64,000 nucleotides of DNA from Hoeflea_A sp965249925. Lineage in GTDB: Bacteria > Pseudomonadota > Alphaproteobacteria > Rhizobiales > Rhizobiaceae. The notes beneath the pieces were generated by a model that had not been told where the DNA came from, searched no databases, and saw only the letters and a list, made by a program, of their open reading frames with translations. Below, piece after piece: positions 33,222 through 41,933 of this stretch. Location of the stretch: the NCBI GenBank assembly GCA_965249925.1, contig OZ252260.1:1798001-1862000 (forward strand), given 5' to 3'. The position numbers were made by a program, and so were the translations under genes. The first letter of the stretch is position 1, and every line of letters starts with the position of its first letter.

Positions 33222-34099
33222 CCGACAAGGCATCGCACGACGGAACCGGTTCCCAGTACCGGATTTTCACGACAAAGCACGACCTTACGATACCCGCCAC
33301 CGATATCGAACGGATCGTAGGAACCCAGGATCGCGACAGTTGGTTGCGCTACGCGCACAAATACGATCAGGTTTCCGCCGACTGGATTGGCCCCGCCAGT
33401 CTGGCGGCGGTGGGCGTCGTCGATCGGATAAAGCGGGAGCAGAGCGATTGGAGCCCGGAAAACACTGTCGCCAGCCTGCTGGTCGACCATTCCGGATCAC
33501 TTCGAGGCCAACGGGCGATCCTCGCCTGTGCGACTGTTGAGATTGTCGCCGATATGTTCAGCCGCCTCGGTATCGCCTACGAGATCCTCGGCTTTACCAC
33601 ACGCTCGTGGCGTGGCGGCAATTCAAGGAGAGACTGGCGATTCTGGTGGCGCCGCCCCAGGAAACCGGGTCGCTTGTGCGATCTGTTGCACATCGTTTAC
33701 CGGGAGGCCGGTACGACTCAGCCAGGTGCACCGTGGACCATTCGCAATCTGCTGCGTCACAACCTTCTCAAGGAAAACGTCGATGGCGAAGCACTGCTTT
33801 GGGCCGCCGAGAGACTCACGGCCCGACCGGAAAACGATAGGTGCATTCTTGTTATCTCCGACGGCGCTCCCGCGGACGATGCAACACTTCTAGCCAACGG
33901 GCCCGATATCCTTCAAGATCACCTCAAATCCGTTATCTCGGAACTCACAGAACGAAGACACATGAGTATCGGCGCCATCGGCATCGATTACGACGTCTCC
34001 GAATACTACGACACTTGCATTCAACTCAGTTCAACAGGCGAGCTTGGCGAAAGACTGCTTCAATTTGTAGGAAATCTGGTGACGCGACGTCGCGGCTAG
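33218..34099 (+). CDS. Stand-alone CobT-type VWA domain protein
   Basis: About 293 residues that match the C-terminal part of cobaltochelatase subunit CobT. Matching segments are YRIFTTKHD near the start, the MIDAS motif LLVDHSGSLRG, EILGFTTRSWRGG, RLCDLLHIVY, LLKENVDGEALLWAAERL, LVISDGAPADDATL and IGAIGIDYDVSEYY. The N-terminal CobT domain and acidic linker are absent. No ATG, GTG or TTG precedes the conserved part; CTG at 33218 overlaps the peptidase stop as CTGA and is the best guess. CobS and CobN are not in the window, so a chelatase role is doubtful. It may work with a MoxR/CobS-like AAA ATPase elsewhere or be a decaying paralogue. Confidence 0.78.
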   Translation: MTDKASHDGTGSQYRIFTTKHDLTIPATDIERIVGTQDRDSWLRYAHKYDQVSADWIGPASLAAVGVVDRIKREQSDWSPENTVASLLVDHSGSLRGQRAILACATVEIVADMFSRLGIAYEILGFTTRSWRGGNSRRDWRFWWRRPRKPGRLCDLLHIVYREAGTTQPGAPWTIRNLLRHNLLKENVDGEALLWAAERLTARPENDRCILVISDGAPADDATLLANGPDILQDHLKSVISELTERRHMSIGAIGIDYDVSEYYDTCIQLSSTGELGERLLQFVGNLVTRRRG

Positions 34100-34134
34100 A
34101 TACAGTCTTTGTCGGACACGGTGCGTGGGTCCGC

Positions 34135-34526
34135 TTACCTTTCAATCGCGGCTCGGGCAGCCTGGGCAAGAAAAGCGGAGCGGTTCATGCCGGCTTCGGC
34201 GGCCGCGGCGTCGATCGCACGAACGATACCGGCATCCAGAGTGATGTTGAGCCGTATGGTGCGGTTGTCATTCTCGATCAACGGCACCGCACCAGCACAC
34301 CGCCCTGTGCCAACTCTGCCGCGACGTCCGGATCAGCACGCAAAACTGCAAGGGTGCGCGGCGGTGGCAGCGCTTCGTCCTCGGCACAGAGACGCAACGC
34401 CTCGACTGCATTGGCCACCAGATCGGTTTCCTCGTCAGCAGCCGAAAACACGCCGGGAACGTCCGGAAAGTGAACCCCCCATGCGCTGTCGTCTTCCTTG
34501 TGGGCGATTGCATAATAGTAGGCCAT
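34135..34526 (-). pseudogene. Frameshifted HicB-family antitoxin
   Basis: The frame from ATG 34526 encodes a HicB-type N-terminal domain (MAYYYAIAHKEDDSAWGVHF, DVPGVFSAADEETDLVANAVEAL as residues 20 onward) but stops at 34278 after GGVLVRCR. A one-base shift near 34288-34289 restores VPLIENDNRTIRLNITLDAG and a ribbon-helix-helix ending in AFLAQAARAAIER at 34135. This is the normal HicB C-terminus, so a one-base deletion has split the gene. No HicA toxin gene is adjacent. A sequencing error is the alternative. Confidence 0.72.
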
Positions 34527-34676
34527 GTCCAAATCCTTGAGTGATTGTCCGACCAAGATACAGCACCCAAGGCCCCGTAAAACAAAACTGTTGGTGGCGC
34601 AGCTTGCCCGTCAGTCACTCAATCTGGTATGAATTATTCATATCACAGGCTTTGGTCACACGAGAAGGAGCAAGCT

Positions 34677-34958
34677 ATGCCGACGACCGAAAAACGTACT
34701 GTGAGCCTCCCCCTGGAACACGCTGCCTATATTGACAGTCTCGTTGAGTCCGGACTTTATGCCTCGGCGAGCGAAGTTGTGCGTGCGGGACTTCGGGCGC
34801 TGCAGGAACGCGACGCGGCCGTCGAAAACTGGCTCCGCGAGGAGGTTGCATCGGTTTACGATGCCATGGAAAGCGATCCCAAACGTGCTGTTTCTTCAAA
34901 GAAGGTGTCCGATCGGCTACGCGCCCACCACAGCAAAAGGCTTAAGGGGCACGGTTGA
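34677..34958 (+). CDS. parD: ParD-family antitoxin
   Basis: A 93-residue type II antitoxin. The ribbon-helix-helix region (RTVSLPLEHAAYIDSLVESG, then ASASEVVRAGLRAL) binds DNA and the charged tail binds the toxin. AGAAGGAG lies 6 bases before the chosen ATG. The stop overlaps the parE start by four bases. It should repress its own operon together with ParE. Confidence 0.92.
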   Translation: MPTTEKRTVSLPLEHAAYIDSLVESGLYASASEVVRAGLRALQERDAAVENWLREEVASVYDAMESDPKRAVSSKKVSDRLRAHHSKRLKGHG

Positions 34959-35257
34959 CCGAACGGCTTGTTGTTTTTTCACCAGAAGCGCTGGATGATC
35001 TTCTGGGGATCTATGATTGGATTGCCGACGCTGCTGGCGTAAATGTCGCTTTCGCCTACATCGACCGGCTGGAGAGTTATTGCCGTGGATTTTCTCATGC
35101 ATCCGAGCGCGGACATGAGCGATCGGATATCCGGCCAAACCTGCGCATCGTCGGGTTTGAGAGACGGGTGACAATCGCATTCAGTGTTGATGAGAAACGC
35201 GTGACAATCCTGCGACTATATTATGGCGGCCGAGATTGGGAGCATGATCTCGGCTGA
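34955..35257 (+). CDS. parE: ParE-family toxin
   Basis: A 100-residue toxin of the RelE/ParE superfamily (VVFSPEALDDLLGIYDWIADAAG, then the RPNLRIVGFERRVTIAFSVD and VTILRLYYGGRDW strands). It probably targets gyrase. The start is TTG, overlapping the parD stop as TTGA, which implies translational coupling. A complete pair, so it should be functional. Confidence 0.9.
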   Translation: MTERLVVFSPEALDDLLGIYDWIADAAGVNVAFAYIDRLESYCRGFSHASERGHERSDIRPNLRIVGFERRVTIAFSVDEKRVTILRLYYGGRDWEHDLG

Positions 35258-35396
35258 TCGATGGGATTATCGCAGATCTGAACATTCTCTTCGGGCCTCC
35301 CCACCCCCTTTCGCAACTGCACAAAAACCTGTATGAGCCCGGGCAAAGACACTGGCTGCGCCCGAAGGCGCGCCGCGCAACTTCCAGGACACGGAC

Positions 35397-37226
35397 ATGA
35401 CCCTGCGCAATATTGCGATCATCGCCCATGTCGACCATGGGAAAACCACGCTCGTCGACCAGTTGCTGCGCCAGTCCGGCGCCTTTCGCGAAAACCAGCG
35501 CGTCGCCGAACGCGTCATGGATTCCAACGAGCTGGAGAAGGAGCGCGGTATCACCATTCTCGCCAAGGCGACCTCGGTCGTCTGGAACGACGTGCGCATC
35601 AACATCGTCGATACGCCCGGCCATGCCGATTTCGGCGGCGAGGTGGAGCGTATCCTGTCCATGGTCGACGGTGCCATTGTGCTGGTCGACGCCGCCGAGG
35701 GGCCGATGCCGCAGACCAAATTCGTCGTCGGCAAGGCGCTGAAGGTCGGTCTCAAGCCTATCGTCGCCGTCAACAAGATCGACCGGCCGGACGCCCGGCC
35801 CGACGCGGTGGTCGACGAGGTGTTCGACCTGTTCGCGGCACTCGATGCCGATGACGAACAGCTCGACTTTCCGATCCTCTACGGTTCGGGTCGCGATGGC
35901 TGGATGAATGTCAGCCCCGAGGGACCGAAGGATGAGGGCCTGGCCCCGTTGTTCGATCTGGTGCTCAGCCATGTGCCGGAGCCGACCGTCGGCGACGGGC
36001 CGTTCCGCATGATCGGCACAATTCTCGAGGCCAATCCGTTTCTCGGACGCATCGTCACCGGGCGGATCCATTCCGGCTCCGTGCGGCCCAATCAGACGAT
36101 CAAGGTTATGAACCGCGACGGCACGACCCTCGAACAGGGCCGCGTCTCGAAAATCCTCGCCTTTCGCGGCATCGATCGGCAGCCGATCGACGAGGGCCGG
36201 GCCGGCGACATCGTCGCCATCGCCGGGCTGACCAAAGGTACGGTGGCCGATACCTTCTGCGCGCCGGAGGTGACCGAACCGTTGCAGGCCCAACCCATCG
36301 ACCCGCCGACGGTCACCATGTCGTTCATCGTCAACGACTCGCCGCTCGCCGGCACCGAGGGCGACAAAGTCACGAGCCGCGTCATCCGCGACCGGTTGAT
36401 GAAGGAAGCCGAAGGCAACGTCGCGCTGCGCATCGAGGAAGCCGAGGACAAGGATTCGTTCCATGTATCGGGCCGCGGCGAATTGCAGCTCGCCGTGCTG
36501 ATCGAAACGATGCGCCGCGAAGGTTTCGAACTCGCTGTCTCACGCCCCCGGGTGGTGATGCAGACTGCCGACGACGGCACGCTCCTGGAGCCGGTCGAGG
36601 AGGTCGTGATCGACGTCGACGAGGAGCACTCCGGCATCGTCGTGCAGAAGATGTCGGAACGTAAGGGCGACATGGTTGAACTACGGCCTTCCGGCGGCAA
36701 CCGGGTGCGGCTGGTGTTCCATGCACCGACCCGCGGCCTGATCGGCTACCAGTCGGAGTTGCTCACCGACACCCGCGGCACCGCCGTCATGAACCGCCTG
36801 TTCCACGCCTACCAGCCTTATCGCGGCGAGATCGGCGGCCGCGTCAACGGTGTGCTGCTCGCCAACGAAGCGGGCGAAGCCGTTGCCTATGCACTGTTCA
36901 ACCTCGAAGACCGCGGACCGATGGTCATCGATTCCGGTGACAAGGTCTATGCGGGCATGATCGTCGGCATTCACACGCGCGACAACGACCTCGAAGTGAA
37001 CGTATTGAAGGGCAAGAAGCTGACCAACATCCGCGCCGCCGGCAAGGACGAGGCGGTCAAGCTCACCCCGCCGATCCGCATGACGCTGGAGCGGGCGCTG
37101 GCCTGGATCCAGGACGACGAACTGGTGGAAGTGACGCCGCAATCCATCCGCCTGCGCAAGCTCTATCTCGACACGCACGAGCGGAAGCGGTTCGAAAAGA
37201 GCCGTGCAGGTGCTCTCGCATCCTGA
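35397..37226 (+). CDS. typA: Ribosome-associated GTPase TypA/BipA
   Basis: A 609-residue translational GTPase. G-domain motifs are AHVDHGKTTL (P-loop), ERGITI, DTPGHADFGGEVERIL and NKIDRP. EF-G-like domains III and V and the BipA C-terminal domain follow (RGLIGYQSELLTDTRGTAVM). It helps late ribosome assembly and stress or cold growth. The length is standard. It follows the parDE pair by 139 bases. Confidence 0.97.
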   Translation: MTLRNIAIIAHVDHGKTTLVDQLLRQSGAFRENQRVAERVMDSNELEKERGITILAKATSVVWNDVRINIVDTPGHADFGGEVERILSMVDGAIVLVDAAEGPMPQTKFVVGKALKVGLKPIVAVNKIDRPDARPDAVVDEVFDLFAALDADDEQLDFPILYGSGRDGWMNVSPEGPKDEGLAPLFDLVLSHVPEPTVGDGPFRMIGTILEANPFLGRIVTGRIHSGSVRPNQTIKVMNRDGTTLEQGRVSKILAFRGIDRQPIDEGRAGDIVAIAGLTKGTVADTFCAPEVTEPLQAQPIDPPTVTMSFIVNDSPLAGTEGDKVTSRVIRDRLMKEAEGNVALRIEEAEDKDSFHVSGRGELQLAVLIETMRREGFELAVSRPRVVMQTADDGTLLEPVEEVVIDVDEEHSGIVVQKMSERKGDMVELRPSGGNRVRLVFHAPTRGLIGYQSELLTDTRGTAVMNRLFHAYQPYRGEIGGRVNGVLLANEAGEAVAYALFNLEDRGPMVIDSGDKVYAGMIVGIHTRDNDLEVNVLKGKKLTNIRAAGKDEAVKLTPPIRMTLERALAWIQDDELVEVTPQSIRLRKLYLDTHERKRFEKSRAGALAS

Positions 37227-37306
37227 CATCGTGTTGTCTGCAAGTTGATCCCGTCCCGCCTTGCCTGAATGGTAAACAATCCGTTAATCTGTTCCCACAG
37301 GCTGTC

Positions 37307-37322
37307 CCCACAATCTTGTGGG
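37307..37322. repeat. Perfect inverted repeat CCCACAA-TC-TTGTGGG
   Basis: A 7-bp-arm inverted repeat in the 159-base gap between typA and the GNAT gene, 63 bases before the GNAT start. There is no T-run after it, so it is more likely an operator or a weak RNA hairpin than an intrinsic terminator. Confidence 0.45.
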
Positions 37323-37385
37323 TACATCGTCGATTGAAGCACGGCACCGCTTCGCGTTGCCAGGCCGAACGGTTAGGATTCCGGC

Positions 37386-37892
37386 ATGACGACGCTGACT
37401 GTGGATGTACGACACGCGGAGCCGGATGATGCCGTTGCCATCTCCGAAACCCATCGTGCCGCGTGGCAGCATGCCTATTCGGGGCTCATCCCTTACCGCA
37501 CCCTGATGTCCATGGTCGAACGCCGCAGTCACAAATGGTGGCGTCGTGCCATCCGCGGCTCCACCAGCATTCTGGTGCTCGATGTCGGCGGTGACATCGC
37601 CGGTTACGCGACGCTGGGCCTTAACCGCGCCCGTTCGTTGCCGCAGGAAGGCGAGATATACGAACTCTACCTGCGGCCCGAATATCAGGGCATCGGCCTA
37701 GGCAGCCGGCTGTTCCGGGAAGCCAAGCGTTTGCTGGGCTCGCTCGGCTGCAAGGGCATGGTCATCTGGACGCTTGCCGACAATGAGCGGGCGGTCGAGT
37801 TCTACACGGCGTTGGGCGGTCGCGACATCGCCGAGGGTGCCGAGGTGTTCGACCGTCGGCGGCTGAAGAAAATCGCCTTCGTCTGGCCCTGA
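37386..37892 (+). CDS. GNAT-family N-acetyltransferase
   Basis: A 168-residue GCN5-type acetyltransferase. The acetyl-CoA motif is LYLRPEYQGIGLGSRLFREA (Q/RxxGxG/A at about 99-110), followed by MVIWTLADNERAVEFYTALGG, the usual motif B. It transfers acetyl from acetyl-CoA to an amine of an unknown small molecule or protein. It starts alone after typA and is convergent with the following secreted protein gene. Confidence 0.9.
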   Translation: MTTLTVDVRHAEPDDAVAISETHRAAWQHAYSGLIPYRTLMSMVERRSHKWWRRAIRGSTSILVLDVGGDIAGYATLGLNRARSLPQEGEIYELYLRPEYQGIGLGSRLFREAKRLLGSLGCKGMVIWTLADNERAVEFYTALGGRDIAEGAEVFDRRRLKKIAFVWP

Positions 37893-37905
37893 TTTATCAT
37901 GCGCT

Positions 37906-38481
37906 CTACGGCCAATAGCGCGACGGGTCGGTCGCCAGCGGTCCACGCTCGCCGTGAAAGACCGGCTGGTCGATCCCGCATCTGAAGCCTCCTGCGAGAC
38001 CGTCGGCTACGACCCGTGCCATGACATTGGCGTTGGAGTTTGCTTTAGCGTCGACGTAACCGACAACACAGGCCGCCGCGTCGCCAGGCTGGCCGATCCG
38101 TGAGACCACCAGCACCTGACCCGTTTCGTCTCCGGGATGTTCCAGAAACCAGCGCAGTATGGTCGCCATCGGCACGCCCTTGTCGTCGAGCCGCCATTCG
38201 ATCGTGTCATTGACCCGGTTGAAGACCCCGAAGGTCTCGAACACGCCGGCCGTGCCGACATGCCCGAACTGCACCGCCTGGCGCAGGTCTCCCTCCTGGA
38301 AGGTGACCCCGTAGCCGCCGAGACCGCTGCATTGCAACCGTGCACCCTGCGGATTGGAGTCCAGCGACACACAACTGTCGAAAACGAGTTTGGTGTAGAC
38401 GCTCTCTGCGGCGGTTGCGCCAAACCCGACGACAGCGGAAGCAAGCAGCACAATCAGTCGAAACGCACTCATCCGAAGCAT
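37906..38481 (-). CDS. Hypothetical secreted protein, 191 residues
   Basis: A 191-residue protein with a Sec signal peptide (FRLIVLLASAVVGFGATAAES). Two or more Cys are in the mature part (FDSCVSLDS, RLQCSG, AACVVGY, FRCGIDQ), enough for two disulfides. Conserved-looking segments are GVFETFGVFNRVNDTIEWR and WFLEHP. No catalytic motif is recognised; similar small periplasmic proteins are common in rhizobia. ATG 38481 is used; 38472 and 38511 are alternatives. Confidence 0.65.
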   Translation of the reverse strand: MLRMSAFRLIVLLASAVVGFGATAAESVYTKLVFDSCVSLDSNPQGARLQCSGLGGYGVTFQEGDLRQAVQFGHVGTAGVFETFGVFNRVNDTIEWRLDDKGVPMATILRWFLEHPGDETGQVLVVSRIGQPGDAAACVVGYVDAKANSNANVMARVVADGLAGGFRCGIDQPVFHGERGPLATDPSRYWP

Positions 38482-38559
38482 TCTACGTCCAATGGGTATG
38501 TTGCACCGCACCCTAATTCCGGCTATCCCGCTGCGACCCAGTCAACCACAGGAAGTGCC

Positions 38560-39099
38560 ATGCGTATAGACGCCATAGCCATCGGCAATCGGCCGCCGGA
38601 CGATGTCAACGTCATCGTCGAAGTGCCGGTCGGCGGACAGCCCATCAAATATGAGATGGACAAGGAGGCGGGCACGCTGGTCGTCGACCGCTTTCTGTAC
38701 ACGCCGATGACCTATCCTGGAAACTACGGTTTCGTTCCGCACACGCTGTCGGAAGACGGCGATCCGATTGACATTCTGGTCTGCAACACGCGCCCGTTGG
38801 TGCCCGGCTGCGTCATCAATGTGCGCCCGGTCGGCGTGCTGATTATGGAAGACAATGCCGGCGAGGACGAAAAGGTCGTCGCGGTGCCCGCCTCGCATCT
38901 GACCAAGCGTTACGAGAAGATCGACGACATCTGGGATATGCCGGAGATCACGCTGCAGCAGATCGCGCATTTTTTCGAGCACTACAAGGATCTCGAACCC
39001 GGCAAGTGGGTCAAAATCGGCGACTGGCAAGGAGCCGACGCCGCCCGCCGGATGATCACCAAAGCCATCGAACGGGCGGCCAACAGTCCGGCATCTTGA
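38560..39099 (+). CDS. ppa: Inorganic pyrophosphatase
   Basis: A 179-residue family I soluble pyrophosphatase. Seen are VIVEVPVGGQPIKYEMDKE, YPGNYGFVPHTL and the metal-binding DEDGDPIDILV-type block written here as EDGDPIDILV. It hydrolyses pyrophosphate to drive biosynthesis in the cytoplasm. The ribosome site AGGAAG precedes the ATG at 38560; the longer upstream frame runs into the neighbour and is not coding. Confidence 0.96.
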   Translation: MRIDAIAIGNRPPDDVNVIVEVPVGGQPIKYEMDKEAGTLVVDRFLYTPMTYPGNYGFVPHTLSEDGDPIDILVCNTRPLVPGCVINVRPVGVLIMEDNAGEDEKVVAVPASHLTKRYEKIDDIWDMPEITLQQIAHFFEHYKDLEPGKWVKIGDWQGADAARRMITKAIERAANSPAS

Positions 39100-39164
39100 C
39101 AAGGCGGCTGCGGACACGGTCTGGTCTAGCGGCAACGTTTCGCAACGACATAAGAGACTTCACC

Positions 39165-40115
39165 ATGTCTGCCGTCGTCCTCCGCACCCTGCTTGTGGCC
39201 TTTCTGGGCATGTTCTCTTTTTTGCCGCCGGGACAGGCGGCCGACAAGCTGCGAGTCGGGCTGGACTGGTTCCTCAATCCCGACCATGGGCCGGTGGTCG
39301 TCGCCCTGCAGCGCGGCTTCTTCGCCGATGCCGGACTCGATGTCGAAATCGTCACGCCGACCGACACCATGGACAACGTCACCATGGTACTCAAGGGCAA
39401 GGCCGATATCGGCATGTCCGACCAGCCGCGCACCCAGGTCGAAATCGCCGGCGGCGGTCCGCTGACTGTTGTCGGCACGCTGATCCCGGTGCCGCTCAAC
39501 GTCGTTCTCGCCGTTGAGGGTGGACCGGTGCGATCGGTCGCCGACCTGCGCGGCAAGCGCATCGGATACGCCGACAGCGAGAAGATCGAACGGGACCTGC
39601 TGAAGATCGCACTCGCCGCCAATGGCATCGCGATCGACGAGGTGACGCTGGTCGATGTCGGCTTCAACATGGTCGGCGCCCTGCTCGACGGCAAGGTCGA
39701 CGCGTTGACCGACACCTACCGCAACTTCGAGCCGATCCAGGTCGAACTTGCCGGCAAGAAACCATTGGTACTCGATATCGAGGGTGCCGCGATCCCGCCC
39801 TACAGCGAGCTGGTTTACATCGCCCGGGACGGCATGGCCGACGACAGTCGGATCGATCGCTTTCTGGCTGCGGTGGAACGCGCCGCCGGGTCGATCGCCG
39901 CGGATCCAGATGGCAGCTGGGCTTTGTTTGCACAATACGATCCGAAGCTCGACAACGAACTCAACCGCAAGGCCTGGCACGCCACCGTACCGTTTTTCGC
40001 GCTGCGTCCGGCAACGCTCGATGCCGCCCGCTACGATCGGTTCGCCGAGTTTCTTCTGAACAACGGCATGATGGCCGAGAAAGTGCCAGCCGGCAGCTAT
40101 CTGCACGGCCGATAA
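39165..40115 (+). CDS. ABC transporter substrate-binding protein, NMT1/THI5-like
   Basis: A 316-residue periplasmic binding protein with a signal peptide (to about residue 25, GQAAD). The fold and segments VGLDWFLNPDHGPVVVALQRG, IGMSDQPRTQVEIAGG and RGKRIGYADSEKIERD match NMT1/ThiY-type proteins that bind hydroxymethylpyrimidine, taurine or nitrate-like ligands. LDWFLNPDHG is the segment seen in pyrimidine-precursor binders, so thiamine precursor uptake is plausible. No permease or ATPase follows in the window. Confidence 0.85.
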   Translation: MSAVVLRTLLVAFLGMFSFLPPGQAADKLRVGLDWFLNPDHGPVVVALQRGFFADAGLDVEIVTPTDTMDNVTMVLKGKADIGMSDQPRTQVEIAGGGPLTVVGTLIPVPLNVVLAVEGGPVRSVADLRGKRIGYADSEKIERDLLKIALAANGIAIDEVTLVDVGFNMVGALLDGKVDALTDTYRNFEPIQVELAGKKPLVLDIEGAAIPPYSELVYIARDGMADDSRIDRFLAAVERAAGSIAADPDGSWALFAQYDPKLDNELNRKAWHATVPFFALRPATLDAARYDRFAEFLLNNGMMAEKVPAGSYLHGR

Positions 40116-40208
40116 CACCATGTGCCTGCGGCACATTCAGGTCTAGCCGAGCACCTCCTAGCAGTTGTGCAAGGCATCAGTCGCCCGGAGCGCACCCAGT
40201 CGGGAGTG

Positions 40209-40502
40209 TCAGCCAATGAACGGCGGAGCGATCGTTGTCCACATCAGCCGTTGGATGAAATAGATCAGCAGCAAAAGAATGATCGGCGAGATATCGATGC
40301 CGCCGAGATCCGGCAGGAAACGCCGGATGGGCCGCAGCGCCGGTTCGGTTGCCTTGTAAAGGAACTCCCCGATCATGCCCACAAACTGATTGCCTGGATT
40401 GACGACATTCAGCGCATACAGCCATGAAAAAATCGCCGCGGCGATGATGATCCACCAATACAGAGACAAGGCCAAATCAATGGTCTGGAAGAGGGCAAGC
40501 AT
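40209..40502 (-). CDS. YggT-family membrane protein
   Basis: A 97-residue protein with two hydrophobic segments and the family centre EFLYKATEPALRPIRRFLPDLGGIDISPI. YggT proteins are linked to osmotic shock and cell division/peptidoglycan in several bacteria. GGAG lies before the ATG at 40502. It is convergent with the binding-protein gene; a hairpin ATGTGCC-TGC-GGCACAT (40120-40136) lies between them. Confidence 0.92.
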   Translation of the reverse strand: MLALFQTIDLALSLYWWIIIAAAIFSWLYALNVVNPGNQFVGMIGEFLYKATEPALRPIRRFLPDLGGIDISPIILLLLIYFIQRLMWTTIAPPFIG

Positions 40503-40639
40503 TGCGAACTCCGTTCTACCTTGATCCGACATGTAGCCATTGCACCGTCGTACGGCAAGATGACAATAGCGATTGCCGGCTGTGCAAAACCGCGGCACCG
40601 TTTATAACGGCGTCATGACCCGCCCGACGTCTTCCTCCC

Positions 40640-41911
40640 ATGCCGCATAGCGACTCTTCCGCCGCCGACCGGTTCGCGGCGTTTCGCCACCGCTCGTTCA
40701 CTTATTACTGGTTCGCACGGTTCTTTTCGGCATTCGGCATGCAGATGATAGCCGTCGCAGTGGGCTGGCAAATCTACGACCTGACCCGCAACCCGTTCGA
40801 TCTCGGCATCATCGGCCTGGTCCAGTTCCTGCCGGCGCTGCTGCTCATCCTGGTGACGGGTGCGGCCGCCGATCGCTACGGGCGACGTTTGATCATGGGC
40901 CTGTGCGAACTGGCCAGCCTCGGCGCGGCGGCGGCCCTGATCGTACTGACGCTGCGCGGCCTGACATCGCCGCTTCCGGTCTTCGCGGTGCTGCTGGTAT
41001 TTGGCATCGCCCGCGCTTTCTTCGCGCCCGCATCGGTGGCGCTGGCGCCGAATCTGGTGCCGGAGAAGGATCTGCCCAACGCCGTCGCCTGGAACTCCAT
41101 GGCCTGGCAGACCGCAACCATCGTCGGGCCGGTGGCCGGCGGCCTGCTCTACGGGCTCGGCGCCACCGTGCCCTATTGGACCAGCCTGGTGCTGTTTACC
41201 GTCGCTTCGGTGATGATCTTCGTCATCCCCAAACCGGCGCAAAAGCGCGGTGTTCACAGCCAGGACTGGGAAACGCTGTCGGCCGGGTTCCGCTACATCT
41301 GGCGCGAAAAAGTCGTGCTGGGCGCCATATCGCTCGACATGTTCGCGGTGCTGCTCGGCGGCGCCGTGGCGCTGATGCCGGTCTTCGCCCGCGACGTGCT
41401 GGAACTCGGTCCCTGGGGGCTTGGTCTGCTGCGCTCGGCACCGGGGATCGGCGCGGTCCTGATGGCGGTCTATCTCGCCGCTCATCCGATCAGCCGCAAC
41501 GCCGGCAGCACCATGTTCATCGCGGTCGGCCTGTTCGGCTTCTCGACGCTCGTCTTCGGCTGGTCGACCATCACCTGGCTGTCGATCGCCGCCCTCGCCG
41601 TGATGGGCGCCGCCGACATGATCTCCGTCTACGTTCGCCAGACCCTGGTCCAGTTGTGGACGCCCGACGAGCTGCGCGGCCGGGTCAACGCCGTCAACAT
41701 GGTGTTTATCGGCGCCTCCAACGAACTCGGCGAATTCAGAGCCGGTTCCATGGCGGCCCTGATCGGCGCTGTTCCGGCGGTGATCTTCGGCGGCGCCGGC
41801 GCCATGGGGATCGCCGCCCTGTGGGCCGTGCTGTTTCCGACGCTACGCCGCATCCAGCGCATCGACCGCGTCGAACACCCAGAGGCGGAACCGATCGAAT
41901 CCAAGGCGTGA
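40640..41911 (+). CDS. MFS transporter (MFS_3/EntS-like exporter)
   Basis: A 423-residue protein with 12 hydrophobic segments. The MFS loop motif GAAADRYGRRLIMGL is between helices 2 and 3. The FRHRSFTYYWFARFFSAFGMQM start and the late RVNAVNMVFIGASNELGEFRAG block place it in the MFS_3/EntS group, which exports siderophores or drugs. The substrate is unknown. It is divergent from yggT and convergent with the amidotransferase gene. Confidence 0.9.
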   Translation: MPHSDSSAADRFAAFRHRSFTYYWFARFFSAFGMQMIAVAVGWQIYDLTRNPFDLGIIGLVQFLPALLLILVTGAAADRYGRRLIMGLCELASLGAAAALIVLTLRGLTSPLPVFAVLLVFGIARAFFAPASVALAPNLVPEKDLPNAVAWNSMAWQTATIVGPVAGGLLYGLGATVPYWTSLVLFTVASVMIFVIPKPAQKRGVHSQDWETLSAGFRYIWREKVVLGAISLDMFAVLLGGAVALMPVFARDVLELGPWGLGLLRSAPGIGAVLMAVYLAAHPISRNAGSTMFIAVGLFGFSTLVFGWSTITWLSIAALAVMGAADMISVYVRQTLVQLWTPDELRGRVNAVNMVFIGASNELGEFRAGSMAALIGAVPAVIFGGAGAMGIAALWAVLFPTLRRIQRIDRVEHPEAEPIESKA

Positions 41912-41933
41912 TGTTTTTGCTTGAAGTCTCTTG

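Noticed and set aside
34109..34540. A 143-codon plus-strand frame over the broken hicB
   Set aside because: It is the complement of the HicB-coding strand; the minus strand has the family residues in two adjacent frames.
40120..40136. Hairpin ATGTGCC-TGC-GGCACAT as an intrinsic terminator
   Set aside because: The stem is good, but no T-run follows on either strand, so it is noted only as a hairpin between two convergent genes.
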